From assembly GCF_014378035.1 (NCBI RefSeq), contig NZ_JACMOM010000325.1, positions 1 to 43,985 on the forward strand: a DNA stretch of 43,985 bases, given 5' to 3'. This stretch comes from Aeromicrobium sp. Its GTDB lineage: Bacteria > Actinomycetota > Actinomycetes > Propionibacteriales > Nocardioidaceae. The position numbers and the translations under genes were made by a program. Shown one piece after another: positions 8,456-24,582 of this stretch (position 1 is the first letter of the stretch; every line of letters begins with the position of its first letter). Under the pieces are notes generated by a model. The model was given only the letters and a program-made list of their open reading frames with translations. It did no database searches and was not told the origin of the DNA.

Positions 8456-8863
8456 TCAGTCCTCGACGTTGGTCCCCTCGGGCTTGACGGCCAGCACTGG
8501 GCACGTCGCGTCGAGGATGGTCCGCTGGGCGACGCTGCCCAGCAGCAGCTTGCCGACAGGGCTTCGAGGACGGATGCCCACGACGATCAGGCTCGCAGCG
8601 ACTTCTTCGCTGACCTGCAGCACTGCTTCGGCGATGTCTCGGACCATGTCCTGGCGCACCTCGGACTCGACATCGAGCCGCGCGAGCTGTGTGCGCAGCG
8701 CGTCGATCTCGGCCTCGTGGGCGAGCCGCGCGTCGACATAGGCATCGCCCTTGGTGTCGTTGATGACGATGAGCTTCTCTCCCCGCCGAGACGCCTCCGC
8801 GGCGCCGTGGCTGAGGGCCGACCGCCCGTACACGTCGGGGGCGTAGGCGACGATGACACTCAT
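8456..8863 (-). CDS. universal stress protein (UspA family) in the transporter-synthetase operon
   Basis: 135-residue single UspA domain with the ATP-type loop '[18 protein letters not shown]' near the C-terminus and an opening '[10 protein letters not shown]'. It closely resembles the USP at 2129-2515. The ORF track runs it together with upstream sequence to 9715; the real start is ATG 8863, which overlaps the tctA stop by ATGA. Seven bases separate its stop from the Pls-like synthetase start. USP genes are often found with tripartite tricarboxylate transporters, so it may tune transport to energy state. Its place directly before an ATP-consuming synthetase is unusual. Partner and ligand are unproven. 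Confidence 0.92.
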   Translation of the reverse strand: MSVIVAYAPDVYGRSALSHGAAEASRRGEKLIVINDTKGDAYVDARLAHEAEIDALRTQLARLDVESEVRQDMVRDIAEAVLQVSEEVAASLIVVGIRPRSPVGKLLLGSVAQRTILDATCPVLAVKPEGTNVED

Positions 8864-10368
8864 CTGTTGACCTCGATCTTCTTCTCGTCGGACGGTGCAG
8901 GCTTGCGCAGCCCCTTGGCCACGACGTACGCCAGGGCTCCGAGGATGATGGCGTAGATGAGCACGGCGACCGGCTCGCTCCACAGCGTGCTGACCTGGCC
9001 GGAGGAGATCGCGAGCGCCTCGGTGAGCTGCGCCTCCAGCCTGGGGCCGAGTATCACCCCGATGATCAGCGGCAGCACCGGAAGTCCGAACCGGCGCATC
9101 GTCAGGCCCAGGACGCCGATGATCAGCAGGATCAGCAGATCGAACGACTGGAAGTTGACGCTGTAGGCGCCAAGGGAGGCGAAGAACAGAATTCCGGCGT
9201 AGAGGTACGGCCGGGGCGTCTGCAGCAGCTTCGCCCACAGGGGCGCAAGCGGCAGGTTGAGCACGAGCAGCAGGGTGTTGCCGATGAACAGGCTCGCCAG
9301 CAGCGTCCACACCAGCAACGGTTCGGTGTCGAAGAGCTCGGGGCCGGTCTGGATGCCATAGCTCTGGAAGGCCAGCAGCATGACCGCCGCCGTGGCCGTG
9401 GTCGGCAGGCCTATCGCGAGCAGGGGAACCAGCGTGCCGGCCGCCGAGGCGTTGTTGGCGGCTTCCGGGCCGGCGACGCCCTCGATCGCGCCGTGGCCGA
9501 ACTCCTCGGGCGTCTTGGACAGCCTGCGCTCCGTGACGTAGGACAGGAACGTCGGCAGCTCTGCACCGCCGGCCGGCAGCGCACCGAACGGGAAGCCGAA
9601 CGCGGTGCCCCGGGGCCACGGCTTCCACGAGCGACCCCAGTCGTCGCGACTCATCCACGGCTGGCCGACCGGGATGATCTCCAGCGGACGACGTCGCAGG
9701 TGGGCCGCGACCCACAGGGCCTCTCCGATGGCGAAGATCGCGACGGCGACCACCACGACATCGATGCCGTCTGCCAGCAGGGGGCTACCGAACGTCAGCC
9801 TCGGCTGGCCTGTCTGCGTACCGATCAACCCGATCATCAGGCCCAGGAACAGCGCGATGAATCCGCGGAGGCGCGAGCTCCCGAGCACTGCGGTGACGGC
9901 CAGCAGCGCGAGCAGCATGATCGCAAAGTAGGACGGCGCTCCGAGCTTGACGACCTGACTGGCGACGGTCGGGGCGAACAGCACCAGCAGCACCGTGCCG
10001 ATCGTGCCGGCGACGAACGAACCGATGGCGGCCGTGGCGAGCGCCTGCGCGGCCCGCCCAGCCTTGGCCATCTTGTTGCCCTCGATCGCGGTGACCACCG
10101 ACGAGGACTCCCCCGGCGTGTTCAGGAGGATCGACGTCGTCGACCCGCCGTACATGCCGCCGTAGTAGATGCCGGCGAACATGATGAGCGCGCTGGCGGG
10201 CGGAACGCTGTAGGTGATCGGGAGCAGCAGCGCCAGCGTCATCGCCGGGCCGATGCCGGGCAGGACGCCGACGGCCGTACCCAGCAGCACGCCGAGGCAC
10301 GCGTACAGGAGGTTGGTCGGTGTCACGGCGTTCTCAAAGCCCTGCATCAGGAGGTCGAAGGATCCCAT
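8860..10368 (-). CDS. tctA: tripartite tricarboxylate transporter, large membrane subunit
   Basis: Large integral-membrane permease of a TTT-family secondary transporter, which takes up carboxylates delivered by a binding protein. The 502-residue product has the family's many hydrophobic segments and its hallmark N-terminal glycine-rich stretch '[18 protein letters not shown]', followed by '[20 protein letters not shown]'. The chosen ATG at 10368 ('MGSFDLL') comes one base after the tctB stop; the ORF track's 10386 start would overlap tctB. The 3' end overlaps usp by ATGA. The ligand cannot be read from the sequence: TTT systems handle citrate, other di- or tricarboxylates and aromatic acids. 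Confidence 0.95.
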   Translation of the reverse strand: MGSFDLLMQGFENAVTPTNLLYACLGVLLGTAVGVLPGIGPAMTLALLLPITYSVPPASALIMFAGIYYGGMYGGSTTSILLNTPGESSSVVTAIEGNKMAKAGRAAQALATAAIGSFVAGTIGTVLLVLFAPTVASQVVKLGAPSYFAIMLLALLAVTAVLGSSRLRGFIALFLGLMIGLIGTQTGQPRLTFGSPLLADGIDVVVVAVAIFAIGEALWVAAHLRRRPLEIIPVGQPWMSRDDWGRSWKPWPRGTAFGFPFGALPAGGAELPTFLSYVTERRLSKTPEEFGHGAIEGVAGPEAANNASAAGTLVPLLAIGLPTTATAAVMLLAFQSYGIQTGPELFDTEPLLVWTLLASLFIGNTLLLVLNLPLAPLWAKLLQTPRPYLYAGILFFASLGAYSVNFQSFDLLILLIIGVLGLTMRRFGLPVLPLIIGVILGPRLEAQLTEALAISSGQVSTLWSEPVAVLIYAIILGALAYVVAKGLRKPAPSDEKKIEVNR

Positions 10369-10369
10369 C

Positions 10370-10912
10370 TCAGAGCACCCCGTCAAGGATTCCGGCCGGT
10401 ATCGGTAGTCCGAGACCGGAGTAGAAGCCGTACCAGGTGCTGGTCGAGAGGACGACGCCGATGGCCAGGTTGCGGACGATGGTCCGGCTGCCGAGGACGT
10501 GGGCGGTGCCGACGAACAGCAGCGCCCCGGTGACGGCCCAGCCGAGCCAGTCGATCAGGACGATGTTGAGCGCGAAGACCACGACCAGCTTGACGACAGT
10601 GGCCCAGTCGCTGCCGTGCGTGAGGTCGATGTCCTCACCGTCCTCAGCCTGCGCAACGTCTCCGCGGGCCGTGGCAACGGCGAGGAGCGCGCCGAGGATG
10701 ACCAGGCCGGCACCGACGACATACGAAAGGGTGTGGGGCTGGACCGGCTGGTCGGCGAACCCGTTGCGCAGGGTGGTCGCGTCGTAGAGGACGTAAGCTC
10801 CGGCGATGGCGAGGAACGCCGCGAGGCCGTACTGGGCCGAGTCGACGAGGTGCGTGCCACCCGGGTCGCCGATCGTCTCCTCGTGGTCGATCTCGTGCTG
10901 TGTCGTGGTCAT
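10370..10912 (-). CDS. tctB: tripartite tricarboxylate transporter, small membrane subunit
   Basis: Small membrane subunit of the TTT transporter. The 180-residue product starts at ATG 10912 ('[12 protein letters not shown]'), which overlaps the tctC stop by ATGA. It has a short acidic cytoplasmic N-terminus followed by four hydrophobic segments, as expected of TctB: one near residues 20-35, two in the middle ('[13 protein letters not shown]' and '[22 protein letters not shown]'), and one at the C-terminus. TctB is poorly conserved, so the call leans on size, topology and position between tctC and tctA. One base separates its stop from the tctA start. Confidence 0.9.
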   Translation of the reverse strand: MTTTQHEIDHEETIGDPGGTHLVDSAQYGLAAFLAIAGAYVLYDATTLRNGFADQPVQPHTLSYVVGAGLVILGALLAVATARGDVAQAEDGEDIDLTHGSDWATVVKLVVVFALNIVLIDWLGWAVTGALLFVGTAHVLGSRTIVRNLAIGVVLSTSTWYGFYSGLGLPIPAGILDGVL

Positions 10913-11904
10913 GTCAGTCCCAGCTCCTTGAGGGTCGTCTCGACCCGGGCGTCCTGCTCCTTGAGGAAGGTGGCGAACTCGTCGCCGGTGGCGAACGAGT
11001 CGATCCACCCATTGCGCTTCACGGCGGCCTTCCAGGCCTTCGTGCCGTGCATCGTGGTGAACAGCTCAGTGAGGTCGGCCCTCGTCTCGGCCGAGATACC
11101 GGGTGGCGCGAGGATGCCGCGCCAGTTGACGAACGACATGTCGACGCCGGACTCCATCAGGGTGGGTGCGTCGACATTGGGGAGCCGCTGCTTGCCCGAG
11201 ACCGCGAGCACCCGCAGCGTGCCGTCGGCGATCTGACCCTCGAACTCGGACGGGCCGGAGGTGCCCACGTCGATCTTGCTGCCGAGCAGGGCCGTCGTGA
11301 GCGGGCCACCACCGTCGTAGGCGATGTACTTGACGTCCTTGGGGTCGATGCCGATGGTCTTCGCGAGCTGCATCGGGAAGAGGTGGTCAGGCCCACCGGG
11401 CGAGGATCCGCCTCCGACGGTGACGCTCGACGGGTCGGCCTTCCACGCCTTCACGAGATCGTCGACCGTGGTGAATCGCGAGTCCTTCGGGACGATGAGC
11501 GCCTCCTGGTCCTCGATCAGCCGAGCAATGGGTGTCGCCCGCGAGACTCGAGCCTTCGACTCGTTGGTGTAGACAGCGCCGACCACGCCGAGGCCCATGG
11601 CCATCACGAGGTCGTCGGCTCCGCGCTCGTTGAGCAGTCGCTGCATCGCCACGGTGCCGCTCGCCCCGGTGACGTTGGTGATCTCGAACCGGCCGGTGAG
11701 CCCGTCGTCCTCGAGCACGTGCGCCGCAGCCCGGCCGGTGAGGTCGTAGCCCCCGCCCGGGCTGTTGGGGATCATCATCCGCAGACGACGGTTATCGGCG
11801 CCTTCGGCTCCGCGGGTCACGCCGCATCCTGCCAAGACGAGTGCGGTGATCATGACGAGCACGACGCCGATGTTCGTCCGGTGGACGCCCTTGGTGGACG
11901 ACAT
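10909..11904 (-). CDS. tctC: tripartite tricarboxylate transporter, extracytoplasmic binding lipoprotein
   Basis: Solute-binding component of the TTT transporter, predicted to be anchored outside the membrane as a lipoprotein: the signal ends in the lipobox 'LVLAGC' near residue 23. The 331-residue product carries typical TctC elements, including 'MMIPNSPGGGYDLTGR' near the start and 'GGGSSPGGPDHLFPMQLA' in the middle. The true start is ATG 11904, seven bases after a strong Shine-Dalgarno GGAGG; the ORF-track start at 12219 would run into the divergent kinase gene. It is the first gene of the run tctC-tctB-tctA-usp-Pls-M1. The divergent CitA/CitB-type pair next door is the likely regulator. 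The bound ligand is unknown. Confidence 0.95.
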   Translation of the reverse strand: MSSTKGVHRTNIGVVLVMITALVLAGCGVTRGAEGADNRRLRMMIPNSPGGGYDLTGRAAAHVLEDDGLTGRFEITNVTGASGTVAMQRLLNERGADDLVMAMGLGVVGAVYTNESKARVSRATPIARLIEDQEALIVPKDSRFTTVDDLVKAWKADPSSVTVGGGSSPGGPDHLFPMQLAKTIGIDPKDVKYIAYDGGGPLTTALLGSKIDVGTSGPSEFEGQIADGTLRVLAVSGKQRLPNVDAPTLMESGVDMSFVNWRGILAPPGISAETRADLTELFTTMHGTKAWKAAVKRNGWIDSFATGDEFATFLKEQDARVETTLKELGLT

Positions 11905-11987
11905 GGCAACCTCCTGTGGTCGACCCCGATCATCGCCCGGGCCCGTGGCGTGCGTCACTATTGCGGAATCAAAGGAGGTTGTGGTCT
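11905..11987. promoter_or_regulatory. divergent control region between tctC and the sensor kinase
   Basis: This 83-base spacer must hold the promoters for the tctC operon (minus) and the kinase-regulator pair (plus). Each side has a strong ribosome binding site: CAGGAGG before tctC and AAAGGAGG nine bases before the kinase TTG. No clear -35/-10 pair or long palindrome was found. It is the most likely binding site for the response regulator, by position only. Confidence 0.5.
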
Positions 11988-13604
11988 TTGTGGTCACCGC
12001 GCCGGCAACGGCTGACATTGGCAGGACAGTTCCTCGTCCTCCAGCTTGTCGTGGTCGCCCTCGTGCTGGCGATCGTCGGTGACATCTCGGTGCGGCAGTC
12101 GACCTCGACCTTCGCGAGCGACCGCGGGTCGCAGATGCGTTCGGTGTCGGAGTACCTCGCCAACATCTCGGTCGTCCGTGCCGAGGTCGATGGTGATGAT
12201 CCCCGTCGACGTCTCGCACCGTCGATCGACCGCGCGCTGGCCCTGTCGGGCGCCTCGGAGGTGAGCATCGCCGACACGGACGGGGTCGTGCTCTCGTCGT
12301 CTGACCCCAACCTTGTCGGCTCGCGCGTCGCGCTCGGCGACAGCCGCGTGCGGGAGGGCCGCGGGTGGACGGGCGACGTGGATGACGACGGGCACCTCGC
12401 CGTGGCCGGTCATGCGCCGATCATCGCCGACGACGGCACGCTCGTCGGCCTGTCGATCGCGCAGGAGCGTTATCCGTCGACGTGGCAGCGGCTCACCAAT
12501 GCCGCACCGGATCTGGCCCTCTTCCTGGGCGTGGGTGCATTGCTGGGCATCGCGGGTTCGCTACTGCTCTCACGCCTGATCAAACGACGGACACGAGGGC
12601 TCGAGCCGCACGAGATCGCCACTCTCGCCGATCACCGCGAAGCCCTCCTGCACAGCATCCGCGAGGGCGTCATCGCCGTCGACACCGACGATCGCGTGAC
12701 AATGGTCAATGACAGCGCACGGGACCTGTTGGGTCTCGGGCGCGACGTGGTTGGGCGCCGGGTGGCCGAGCTCCCGCTCGACCCACAAGTGGCCTCTCTG
12801 CTGACGATGGTCGACGACAGCCAGGACGCGGTCGTCCTGGTCGGCACCCGGGTGCTCGTGTTCAACCAGCGCTCGGCCTCGAGCCGCGGCCAGGGCATCG
12901 GTACGGTCACGACCATGCGCGACCGCACCGAGCTCGTCTCCATGCAGAGCCAGCTCAGCTCGAACCTGACGATCACCGACACGTTGCGCGCCCAGACCCA
13001 CGAGTTCGCCAATCAGCTGCACACCATCTCCGGTCTCGTTCAGCTCAGGGAGTATGACGAGGTGACGACTCTCATCGGCGCCCTGACCCGACGTCGGGCA
13101 GAGATCATCGACGGGGTGACCCGGCGCATCAGCGACCCGGCCGTTGCCGCGCTCCTCGTGGCGAAGTCCAGCGTCGCGGCCGAGGCCGGCGTCGAGCTGA
13201 CCCTCTCCCCCGACTCACGGCTGCCGACCCTGGACGGACCCACGTCGGGAGACCTCACGGCGATCGTGGGCAACCTCGTCGACAACGCGATCGACGCGTG
13301 CAAGGGCGAGGACCTGCCATCGGTCCACGTCGACATCACATCGACCAGCACGCTGATCGTGCTCGAGGTGCACGACAACGGGCCCGGTGTGGCCGATGAG
13401 CTGCGGGAGGCGATCTTCGTCCGCGGATTCTCCACCAAGCCGGACGTGCTCGGTGGGCGCGGTATCGGGCTGCCACTCGTGCAGCTGATCTGCAGCCAAC
13501 GGGGCGGACAGGTCACGCTCGGACGCGAGGGCGGCGCGACCTTCCGGGTGCAACTTCCTGTCCGGCCGTCATCGTCGTCACCGTCGCCCGGGAGGCTCGG
13601 ATGA
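11988..13604 (+). CDS. CitA/DcuS-type sensor histidine kinase
   Basis: Membrane sensor of a two-component system. The 538-residue product has a first membrane segment ('FLVLQLVVVALVLAIV'), an extracytoplasmic sensor of about 140 residues, a second membrane segment ('LALFLGVGALLGIAGSLLL'), a PAS domain ('HSIREGVIAVDTDDRVTMVN'), a short Spo0B-like helical hairpin with the phospho-acceptor His in 'THEFANQLH', and an HATPase domain with 'DNAIDAC', 'DNGPGV' and 'GGRGIGLPLV'. This matches the citrate- or C4-dicarboxylate-sensing kinase class. The start is set at TTG 11988, nine bases after AAAGGAGG; the ORF track's 11916 start has no such site. It overlaps the regulator gene by ATGA and is divergent from tctC. 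The sensed ligand is inferred to be a carboxylate. Confidence 0.93.
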   Translation: MWSPRRQRLTLAGQFLVLQLVVVALVLAIVGDISVRQSTSTFASDRGSQMRSVSEYLANISVVRAEVDGDDPRRRLAPSIDRALALSGASEVSIADTDGVVLSSSDPNLVGSRVALGDSRVREGRGWTGDVDDDGHLAVAGHAPIIADDGTLVGLSIAQERYPSTWQRLTNAAPDLALFLGVGALLGIAGSLLLSRLIKRRTRGLEPHEIATLADHREALLHSIREGVIAVDTDDRVTMVNDSARDLLGLGRDVVGRRVAELPLDPQVASLLTMVDDSQDAVVLVGTRVLVFNQRSASSRGQGIGTVTTMRDRTELVSMQSQLSSNLTITDTLRAQTHEFANQLHTISGLVQLREYDEVTTLIGALTRRRAEIIDGVTRRISDPAVAALLVAKSSVAAEAGVELTLSPDSRLPTLDGPTSGDLTAIVGNLVDNAIDACKGEDLPSVHVDITSTSTLIVLEVHDNGPGVADELREAIFVRGFSTKPDVLGGRGIGLPLVQLICSQRGGQVTLGREGGATFRVQLPVRPSSSSPSPGRLG

Positions 13605-14287
13605 GCGGACCTGAGATCATCGGGGTGCTTGTCGTCGACGACGACTTCATGGTGGCCGGCATCCACGCCCGCTTCGTGGAGAAGACCGTGGGCTTCCACG
13701 TCGTGGGCACGGCACGCACCGGTGACGAGGCCCTGCAGCTGGCCGAGGAGCTGTCTCCGGACCTGTTGCTGCTCGATGTGCACCTGCCTGACATCAGCGG
13801 CCTCGAGGTCCTGCGGCGACTGCGCGCCTCGGGCAACATTGCCGGGGTCGTGATGGTCACGGCCGAGCGTGATGCCGACGTCGTCCGGTCTGCACTTCAC
13901 GGTGGAGCCATGCAGTACCTCGTGAAACCGTTCGAGTACGCCGACCTCGAAGGGCGGCTCCGTCGCGTGCGCGAGGCACTGACGATGCTCGAGCGCGGTG
14001 ACACCGACCAGGCGTCGATCGACCGCGCGTTCGGCGCACCACCGTCGGCCGCGCTGGTCCTTCCCAAGGGTCTCAGCCCGGAGTCGGCCGACCTCGTGGC
14101 AGCAGCACTGGCCACCGCAGGCGAGCTCTCCGCGGCCGAGTGCGGCGAACGGGTGGGCCTGTCACGGGTGAGCGCACGCCGCTACCTGGAGTACTTCGTC
14201 GACCGAGGCCAGGCGGTCGTACGACTGAACTACGGCAGTGCCGGACGTCCCGAACGGCTGTACCGCACGAACCCTGGGGTGACGTGA
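13601..14287 (+). CDS. CitB/DctR-type response regulator
   Basis: DNA-binding partner of the preceding kinase, 228 residues. The N-terminal receiver has the acidic pocket 'VVDDDF', the phospho-acceptor Asp in 'LLLLDVHLPDISG', the switch region 'VVMVTAERD' and the conserved Lys in 'YLVKPFEYADL'. The C-terminal winged-helix region ('LSAAECGERVGLSRVSARRYLEYFV') is the type found in CitB, DcuR and DctR regulators. Its ATG overlaps the kinase stop by ATGA. The most likely target is the tctC promoter 1.7 kb upstream, which would place the transporter, USP, Pls-like synthetase and aminopeptidase under one carboxylate-responsive switch. The target is inference. Confidence 0.94.
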   Translation: MSGPEIIGVLVVDDDFMVAGIHARFVEKTVGFHVVGTARTGDEALQLAEELSPDLLLLDVHLPDISGLEVLRRLRASGNIAGVVMVTAERDADVVRSALHGGAMQYLVKPFEYADLEGRLRRVREALTMLERGDTDQASIDRAFGAPPSAALVLPKGLSPESADLVAAALATAGELSAAECGERVGLSRVSARRYLEYFVDRGQAVVRLNYGSAGRPERLYRTNPGVT

Positions 14288-14314
14288 TCCCACCACCCCT
14301 CATCAACACGCTCG

Positions 14315-14335
14315 CGACGTGAGCTCAGCTCGTCG
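14315..14335. terminator. possible bidirectional hairpin between convergent genes
   Basis: CGAC-gt-GAGC-TCA-GCTC-GTCG forms a bulged stem in the 65-base gap between the convergent response regulator and PH-domain genes. It has no T-tract, so it is only a weak candidate. Confidence 0.25.
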
Positions 14336-14352
14336 GGGACGCCGTTGTCCGG

Positions 14353-14724
14353 CTAGTGGCTGTTCAGAACCGCCCACGCGATCAGGCCGTCCAGCCGGCG
14401 TACGTCTGCACCCTTGCTCAACTTGATCTTGATGTGCCCAGCTCGGGTCCACAGCTCGATCTCAGAGTTCCAGTCGAGCTTGCCTGCGTTCTCCGAGGAC
14501 CACATGTTGATGTTCGAGTACGGCAGCGAATAGATCTCGACCTTCTTGCCCGTCAGTCCTTGCGCATCCCTCACGATCAGGCGTTTTGTCGTGAAGACTG
14601 CGCTGTCGCGGAAGGTCTTGAATGCCGCCACGGCATCTTCTCCGGCGACGAGCAGCGGAGTCACGTCCTCGGGGATCGGTATCTCGTTCTGCAAGGTCCA
14701 TGACGTGATCGGAGCAGTTTCCAT
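14353..14724 (-). CDS. bacterial PH-domain protein
   Basis: 123-residue protein that matches the small bacterial pleckstrin-homology-like family (PF08000/YvbH-type): 'AVFTTKRLIVRDAQGLTGKK' followed by 'YSLPYSNINMWSSENAG' and a C-terminal helix ending 'GLIAWAVLNSH'. Members form oligomeric rings; their cellular role is poorly known. The start is ATG 14724, with AAGGAG eight bases upstream; the ORF-track start at 14763 has no such site and lies in the terminator of the neighbouring gene. It is probably its own transcription unit, because an intrinsic terminator lies between it and the upstream glycosylase gene. Confidence 0.88.
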   Translation of the reverse strand: METAPITSWTLQNEIPIPEDVTPLLVAGEDAVAAFKTFRDSAVFTTKRLIVRDAQGLTGKKVEIYSLPYSNINMWSSENAGKLDWNSEIELWTRAGHIKIKLSKGADVRRLDGLIAWAVLNSH

Positions 14725-14761
14725 CGAGGTCTCCTTCGTGACTCGCGACCGGCGGTCGGTC

Positions 14762-14793
14762 AAAAAGCCTGATCGCGGTCAGCAGGATCAGGC
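14762..14793 (-). terminator. intrinsic terminator of the arginine operon / glycosylase gene
   Basis: On the minus strand GCCTGATC-(11)-GATCAGGC is followed directly by TTTTT. The perfect 8-bp stem includes the stop codon of the DNA glycosylase gene. It closes the long minus-strand run that begins with argG. Confidence 0.85.
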
Positions 14794-15345
14794 CCGTGGG
14801 CTCCGACGGTACGCCGAGACCGTGCGATCACCCGTGATCCAGAACCGCCACGCCACGTCAGCCGCCCGGGAGACCCCGACCCGGGGACCGGCGCTGACGG
14901 CGGGAACCTCGACGGGCGGAGCGCCGAGGAAGACGCCGCCGGGCACGAGCAGAGGAGCGCCGAGGTCGGCTAGCGTCAGACCCAGCGACTTGGCAAGGTT
15001 GCCCGGGCCACGCGCAAGCGCCACGTCCTTGGGGGCGGTCCCGCGCCGCTCGCGCGCAAGCTCGACTCCCTCGACGATCTTCCCGGCGCGGATCAGCACT
15101 GCCGCGGCCCGATCGGTGGGGCCCGTCACGACGTTGGCGCACACGTGCATGCCGTAGGACCGATAGACGTACAGGTGCCACGGGTCGCCATACATGATCT
15201 CGGAGCGAGGCGTACGGGTGAACGCGTGCGACGCAGGGTCGTCCACTCCCCCGTAGGCCTCGACCTCGGTGATCAGCAGTGTCACGCCATGGCCGTGGAA
15301 CATGCGCCCGAGGAGCGACCGCGCGCGGGCGGCGACGTCGTCCAT
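14788..15345 (-). CDS. DNA-3-methyladenine glycosylase (AAG/MPG family)
   Basis: Base-excision repair enzyme that removes alkylated purines such as 3-methyladenine from DNA. The 185-residue product carries the family's 'ITEVEAYGGVDDPASHAF' with the catalytic Glu, then 'GDPWHLYVYRSYGMHVCANVV' and the 'ARGPGNLAKSLGL' loop. It is slightly short at the N-terminus compared with many actinobacterial homologues. The ATG at 15345 is nine bases after the argH stop, so it is probably cotranscribed at the end of the arginine operon although unrelated in function, an arrangement common near argH in actinobacteria. Confidence 0.92.
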   Translation of the reverse strand: MDDVAARARSLLGRMFHGHGVTLLITEVEAYGGVDDPASHAFTRTPRSEIMYGDPWHLYVYRSYGMHVCANVVTGPTDRAAAVLIRAGKIVEGVELARERRGTAPKDVALARGPGNLAKSLGLTLADLGAPLLVPGGVFLGAPPVEVPAVSAGPRVGVSRAADVAWRFWITGDRTVSAYRRSPRA

Positions 15346-15354
15346 GTCAGGCGG

Positions 15355-19355
<4,001 letters not shown>

Positions 19356-19359
<4 letters not shown>

Positions 19360-20345
19360 GGCGTCTCCCTTCCGACACTCGTGGAGTAGAGAGCAGTGCG
19401 GATGCGCGTCGGCACCCCGGGCACGACCTGCGTGCCGACACCCTCGTCAGTGAAGATCTCGAGCAGCACGGCGTGCGGCTCACGACCGTCGATCACGGTC
19501 GCGCGCTTGACGCCCTCCTGCACCGCATTCAGGCAGGCCGTCATCTTGGGGATCATGCCGGTCGACAGGTGGGGGATGAGCTCGGCGAGCGACTCGGGGC
19601 TGATCTCGCCGATGACGTCGGAGCTGTTCGGCCAGTCGGCATACAGGCCTTCGACGTCGGTGAGCACGAGCAGCTCCTCCGCTCCGAGTGCGACGGCCAG
19701 AGCCGCCGCCGCAGTGTCGGCGTTGACATTGTGGACCTGGCCCTCGGCATCGGGGGCGACGGTTGACACGACTGGGATGCGACCGGCGTCGATGAGGTCC
19801 TGCACGGCTTCGGGGCGCACCCCGACAACCTCGCCCACCAGACCAATGTCAGTCTCGACGCCGTCGATGACCGGCAGCGTCTTCCTGGCGGTGAACAGTC
19901 CGCCGTCCTCGCCCGACATCCCGACGGCAAGGTCGCCGTGCTGGTTGAGCAGCCCGACGAGCTCTCGGCCGACCTGCCCCGTGAGCACCATGCGGACGAC
20001 ATCCATCGTCTCCGGGGTGGTGACCCGCAGGCCACCACGGAACTCCGACTCGATGCCCAGCTTGTCGAGCATCGCGCTGATCTGTGGACCTCCGCCATGG
20101 ACGACGACCGGTTTGAAACCGGCGAGCCGCAGGAAGACGATGTCCTCGGCAAAGGCATGCTTGAGGACCTCGTTGGTCATGGCGTTCCCGCCGTACTTCA
20201 CCACCACGATCTTGCCGTGATACTTCTTGAGCCACGGCAGGGCCTTCGCGAGCGTGGCGGCCTTGTCCGTCGCCTTCTTCCAGTCGGCGGGATGCCACTC
20301 GTCGAGGCCGGGTGTCTGGTTGTCGGGAGTCTGGTTGTCGGTCAT
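19356..20345 (-). CDS. argB: acetylglutamate kinase
   Basis: Phosphorylates N-acetylglutamate; usually the feedback-controlled step of the pathway. The 329-residue product belongs to the amino-acid kinase fold with '[10 protein letters not shown]' near the N-terminus, '[13 protein letters not shown]', and a C-terminal '[15 protein letters not shown]'. It has a longer N-terminal extension than the short E. coli enzyme, as in arginine-inhibited hexameric enzymes; this form is inferred. ATG 20345 overlaps the argJ stop by ATGA. The N-terminus contains a small repeat ('[10 protein letters not shown]'). Confidence 0.97.
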
Positions 20346-21493
20346 GAGGAGTACGCCGAGTTCTCGTGGACGTACGCCTGCGTGAGGTCGTTGGTCCAGA
20401 TGGTGCCCGACTCGTGGCCGGACTTGAGGTCGATCGTCACTGTGACCGCGCGGGGGTCGAGGTCGATGCCGTCGGGAGACTCCGACGGGCCACTGTTGCG
20501 GCACACCCAGACCCCGTTGAGTGCGACGTCGAGGTCGCCCGGGTCGAAGGCGGCCTTCGTCGTGCCCACCGAAGCGAGGATGCGGCCCCAGTTGGGGTCT
20601 TTACCGAAGATCGCGCACTTGAACAGGTTGCTGCGCGCCACCGACCGGCCGACCTCGAGTGCGTCGTCGACACTCGCCGCATTGACGACGTCGATCGCGA
20701 TCTCGTGGTCGGAGCCCTCGGCATCAGCAAGAAGCTGCAGCGCGAGGTCGCGGCACACAACCGTGAGGGTGTCGGCGAACTCCTCGGAGTCGGGCGCGCT
20801 TCCGGATGCGCCGCTCGCCATCAGCAGGACGGTGTCGTTGGTGGACTGGCACCCGTCGGAGTCGAGGCGGTCGAAGGTTTGTGCGGTTGCCGTGCGCAGG
20901 GCCGTGTCGGCCGTCGCAGCATCGATGTCGGCATCGGTCGTGATGACGACGAGCATCGTGGCGAGGGCCGGCGCGAGCATTCCCGCGCCCTTCGCCATGC
21001 CTCCCACCGTGAAGCCAGCTCCGTGGGCGACGGCCTGCTTGGGCACGGAGTCGGTCGTCATGATGGCCCTGGCGGCGGCGTCGCCCCCGTCCGGGGCGAG
21101 CCCGTCGAGCGCGTCCCGCACGCCCGACAGCAGCGTCTCTTGGTCATTGAGCAGACCAATCAGCCCCGTCGAGCACACCTGGATGTCGATCGCCCCGACA
21201 GCGAGCCTCTCGGCCACGGTCTCGGCGGTCCGATGGGTGATGGCGAACCCCTCCGGGCCGGTGTAGCAGTTGGCGCCACCGGAGTTGAGCACCACCGCGA
21301 CGGCTGAGCCGCCCTTGATGGCCTCCTCGCTCCAGATGACGGGGTTGGCCTTGCAGCGGTTGCTCGTGAAGACCGCGGCGGCCGCCGTCGACGGTCCGTG
21401 GTTCACCACGATCGCCACGTCGGGTGCGCCGGTGGACTTGAGCCCGGCTGCCACGCCGGCAGCCGCGAATCCGCGCGCTGCGGTGACACTCAT
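20342..21493 (-). CDS. argJ: bifunctional ornithine acetyltransferase / N-acetylglutamate synthase
   Basis: Recycles the acetyl group from acetylornithine to glutamate and, if bifunctional, also uses acetyl-CoA. The 383-residue precursor autocleaves before the nucleophilic Thr in the '[16 protein letters not shown]' segment to give alpha and beta chains. The N-terminal '[11 protein letters not shown]' and the C-terminal '[17 protein letters not shown]' and '[10 protein letters not shown]' are typical. No argA-type synthase is seen in the cluster, which fits the bifunctional form. It begins 37 bases after the argC stop. Confidence 0.97.
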   Translation of the reverse strand: MSVTAARGFAAAGVAAGLKSTGAPDVAIVVNHGPSTAAAAVFTSNRCKANPVIWSEEAIKGGSAVAVVLNSGGANCYTGPEGFAITHRTAETVAERLAVGAIDIQVCSTGLIGLLNDQETLLSGVRDALDGLAPDGGDAAARAIMTTDSVPKQAVAHGAGFTVGGMAKGAGMLAPALATMLVVITTDADIDAATADTALRTATAQTFDRLDSDGCQSTNDTVLLMASGASGSAPDSEEFADTLTVVCRDLALQLLADAEGSDHEIAIDVVNAASVDDALEVGRSVARSNLFKCAIFGKDPNWGRILASVGTTKAAFDPGDLDVALNGVWVCRNSGPSESPDGIDLDPRAVTVTIDLKSGHESGTIWTNDLTQAYVHENSAYSS

Positions 21494-21530
21494 CGGGCGC
21501 TTCCTCTCGGCAGGGTCTGGTTCTCATGGA

Positions 21531-24501
<2,971 letters not shown>

Positions 24502-24582
24502 GACCGCACCATCCACTCACCTCCCGATCCCTCGCCCCCTCCGTGTCACCACCCCATCGCTTCCCCACCCTGAGGAGAACAC

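Noticed and set aside
11958-11976. TTGCGGAATCAA as a response-regulator operator
   Set aside because: The inverted-repeat arms are only three bases long, no second copy was seen, and it is next to the kinase ribosome binding site; not distinguishable from chance.
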